Part shown: piece after piece, positions 30,622 to 31,635 of the stretch
Layout of the letters: each line of letters starts with the position of its first letter
Numbering within the stretch: the first letter of the stretch is position 1
Source: RGIG5057 sp964642045
GTDB lineage: Bacteria > Bacillota > Clostridia > TANB77 > CAG-465
DNA: 31,635 nucleotides
Assembly: GCA_964642045.1 (NCBI GenBank)
Contig: CAZXLZ010000007.1
Coordinates: 1-31,635 of the forward strand
Direction of reading: 5' to 3'
The notes under the pieces: generated by a model
What the model was told of the DNA's origin: nothing
Seen by the model: only the letters and a program-made list of their open reading frames with translations
The model's database searches: none
Position numbers and translations under genes: made by a program

Positions 30622-31635
30622 ATAGATAAAAAAAGTTATACATGTGCATATGTTAGAGTTTCAGTTGAAGATAGAAATAGATTTGAAGATAATAATTCTC
30701 AAAGTATTGATAATCAAATAGAGTATATACTAGCATATGCTAGGGATAATAATATAACGATTGATAAAATATATGTAGATGATGGTTATAGTGGTATGAA
30801 TTTTGAAAGACCAGCTTTTTTAAATATGATTGATGATATAAAATTAGGAAATATAAAAATTATAATAATTAAAGATTTATCAAGGTTATCGAGAAATTAT
30901 TTTCAGCTAGGTTACTATATAAATTATGTATTTAGTATGTATGATGTAAAAATTATAGCAATAAATGATGATTTCTTTATGAATTCTAATGAAAATTTAA
31001 GTTATATACTAAAATCAATAGTAAATTTTAAATATGTAAAAGACGTATCAAAAAAGGTTGCAAAGACTAAAGAGCTAAAAACTAAAAATCTAGAATATAT
31101 TGGAGGAATTGCACCATATGGGTATATAAAGGAAAGTAAAAATAATAAATGTACATTGGTTATAGATGAAGAAGTAAAAAATGTTATAAAAACAATATTT
31201 ATACTTGTTTCTTGCAATATAAAATTAAAAAATGTTGCAAATATGTTAAATGAAAGTAAGATTAAAGTTCCAAGTGTATATTTAAGTTTAAAGAAGAAGT
31301 CAGAGTATTGGAATGAAAACATTATATATAGGATTATAAGAAATAAAGTGTATACTGGCGTATTAGAAGAAAGAAAAAGTAAAAAACAAGTAGTTACTCA
31401 AAGCAAAAGAAATTATATTAGTCCAAAGTATAGAAATGTACAATTTGACGTGTTTCCTAAAATAGTAAGTGATGTAACTTTTAAAGAGGCAAATAAAAAT
31501 ATAAAATCAAGAAATAAAGAGGGTAGTGTATATAGAATAAATAATGAAAAAATATTTTGTTTAATATGTGGAAAAAAATTAAAAAAATATGTGATAAAAA
31601 GAAAAAGAGGTGAAAATTATTTTTATTTTTGCTGC
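30622..31635 (+). CDS. Large serine recombinase (second of tandem pair), AUA start, 3' end outside window
   Basis: The frame is open to the window edge (338 codons) and encodes a second recombinase: SYTCAYVRVSVEDRNRFEDN with the catalytic serine (Ser13), YVDDGYSGMNFERPAFLNMI, KDLSRLSRNYF with the active-site arginines, then the recombinase domain (GGIAPYGYIKE) and zinc ribbon (CLICGKKLKK, FYFCC at the edge). No ATG, GTG or TTG lies in frame between the upstream TGA and the catalytic serine; the first in-frame ATG is far inside the resolvase fold. GAGGTGA, then ATTAT-type spacing, lands exactly on ATA 30622, so I take AUA as the start. It is in the same frame as the first recombinase, so read-through of its TGA is an alternative. 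Confidence 0.9.
   Translation, partial: MDKKSYTCAYVRVSVEDRNRFEDNNSQSIDNQIEYILAYARDNNITIDKIYVDDGYSGMNFERPAFLNMIDDIKLGNIKIIIIKDLSRLSRNYFQLGYYINYVFSMYDVKIIAINDDFFMNSNENLSYILKSIVNFKYVKDVSKKVAKTKELKTKNLEYIGGIAPYGYIKESKNNKCTLVIDEEVKNVIKTIFILVSCNIKLKNVANMLNESKIKVPSVYLSLKKKSEYWNENIIYRIIRNKVYTGVLEERKSKKQVVTQSKRNYISPKYRNVQFDVFPKIVSDVTFKEANKNIKSRNKEGSVYRINNEKIFCLICGKKLKKYVIKRKRGENYFYFCC

Noticed and set aside
1..31635. CRISPR array, rRNA, tRNA or riboswitch
   Set aside because: I saw no regularly spaced repeats, no tRNA-like cloverleaf and no rRNA or riboswitch core in the window.

Overview
The window is very A+T-rich and gene-dense, with short intergenic gaps, strong AGGAGG- or GGTGA-type ribosome binding sites, a class III (anaerobic) ribonucleotide reductase, Spo0E- and YabG-like sporulation genes, and FtsEX/SepF/DivIVA division genes. 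This points to an anaerobic, spore-forming, low-G+C Firmicute of the Clostridia, probably from an uncultivated gut-type lineage. I saw no rRNA, tRNA or CRISPR array.

Layout. 1-2.4 kb (minus): a truncated MBOAT acyltransferase, a DUF4358-like anchored protein, an XRE regulator with a small membrane partner, and a G+C-rich 55-aa gene. 2.7-7.8 kb (plus): a small membrane protein, ruvA, ftsE, ftsX, a PcsB-like M23 hydrolase, sepF and divIVA, so mostly a division and cell-wall cluster. 7.9-9.2 kb: a lemA-type pair with foreign-looking codon use. 9.2-9.8 kb (minus): thymidine kinase. 10.0-14.6 kb (plus): rpiB, tagO/wecA-type transferase, yqeY and the ymfF/ymfH M16 pair. 14.7-18.9 kb (minus): a second foreign-looking membrane-anchored protein, then nrdR, nrdG, a small protein with the glycyl-radical motif, and nrdD behind a NrdR box. 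19.2-20.3 kb: spo0E behind a 0A box, opposed by three small minus-strand genes. 20.3-26.5 kb (plus): a compact operon that mixes conjugation-type VirB4 proteins with Tad-type TadZ/CpaE, TadA/CpaF and a TadB/C membrane protein. 26.5-28.7 kb: a truncated YabG, an HD-GYP protein and a small hypothetical. 28.9 kb to the end: a 47-aa gene and two tandem large serine recombinases.

The main result is a decoding anomaly. Thymidine kinase and NrdG are each intact only if the ribosome skips one base near the N-terminus. In both cases the skipped base is the first C of an in-frame CGG codon, and reading resumes on the GGN glycine codon (TCA-C-GGA in tdk, CCT-C-GGC in nrdG). Reading the whole window by eye, I found only three other in-frame CGG codons, all in the two foreign-looking genes. 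Native genes otherwise avoid CGG completely. CGG therefore looks like an unassigned or starved codon that serves as a +1 frameshift signal in two deoxyribonucleotide-supply genes.

A second anomaly is that three genes (the VirB4 ATPase, the TadB/C protein and the second recombinase) have no ATG, GTG or TTG where homology and the Shine-Dalgarno sequence place the start. Each has ATA there.
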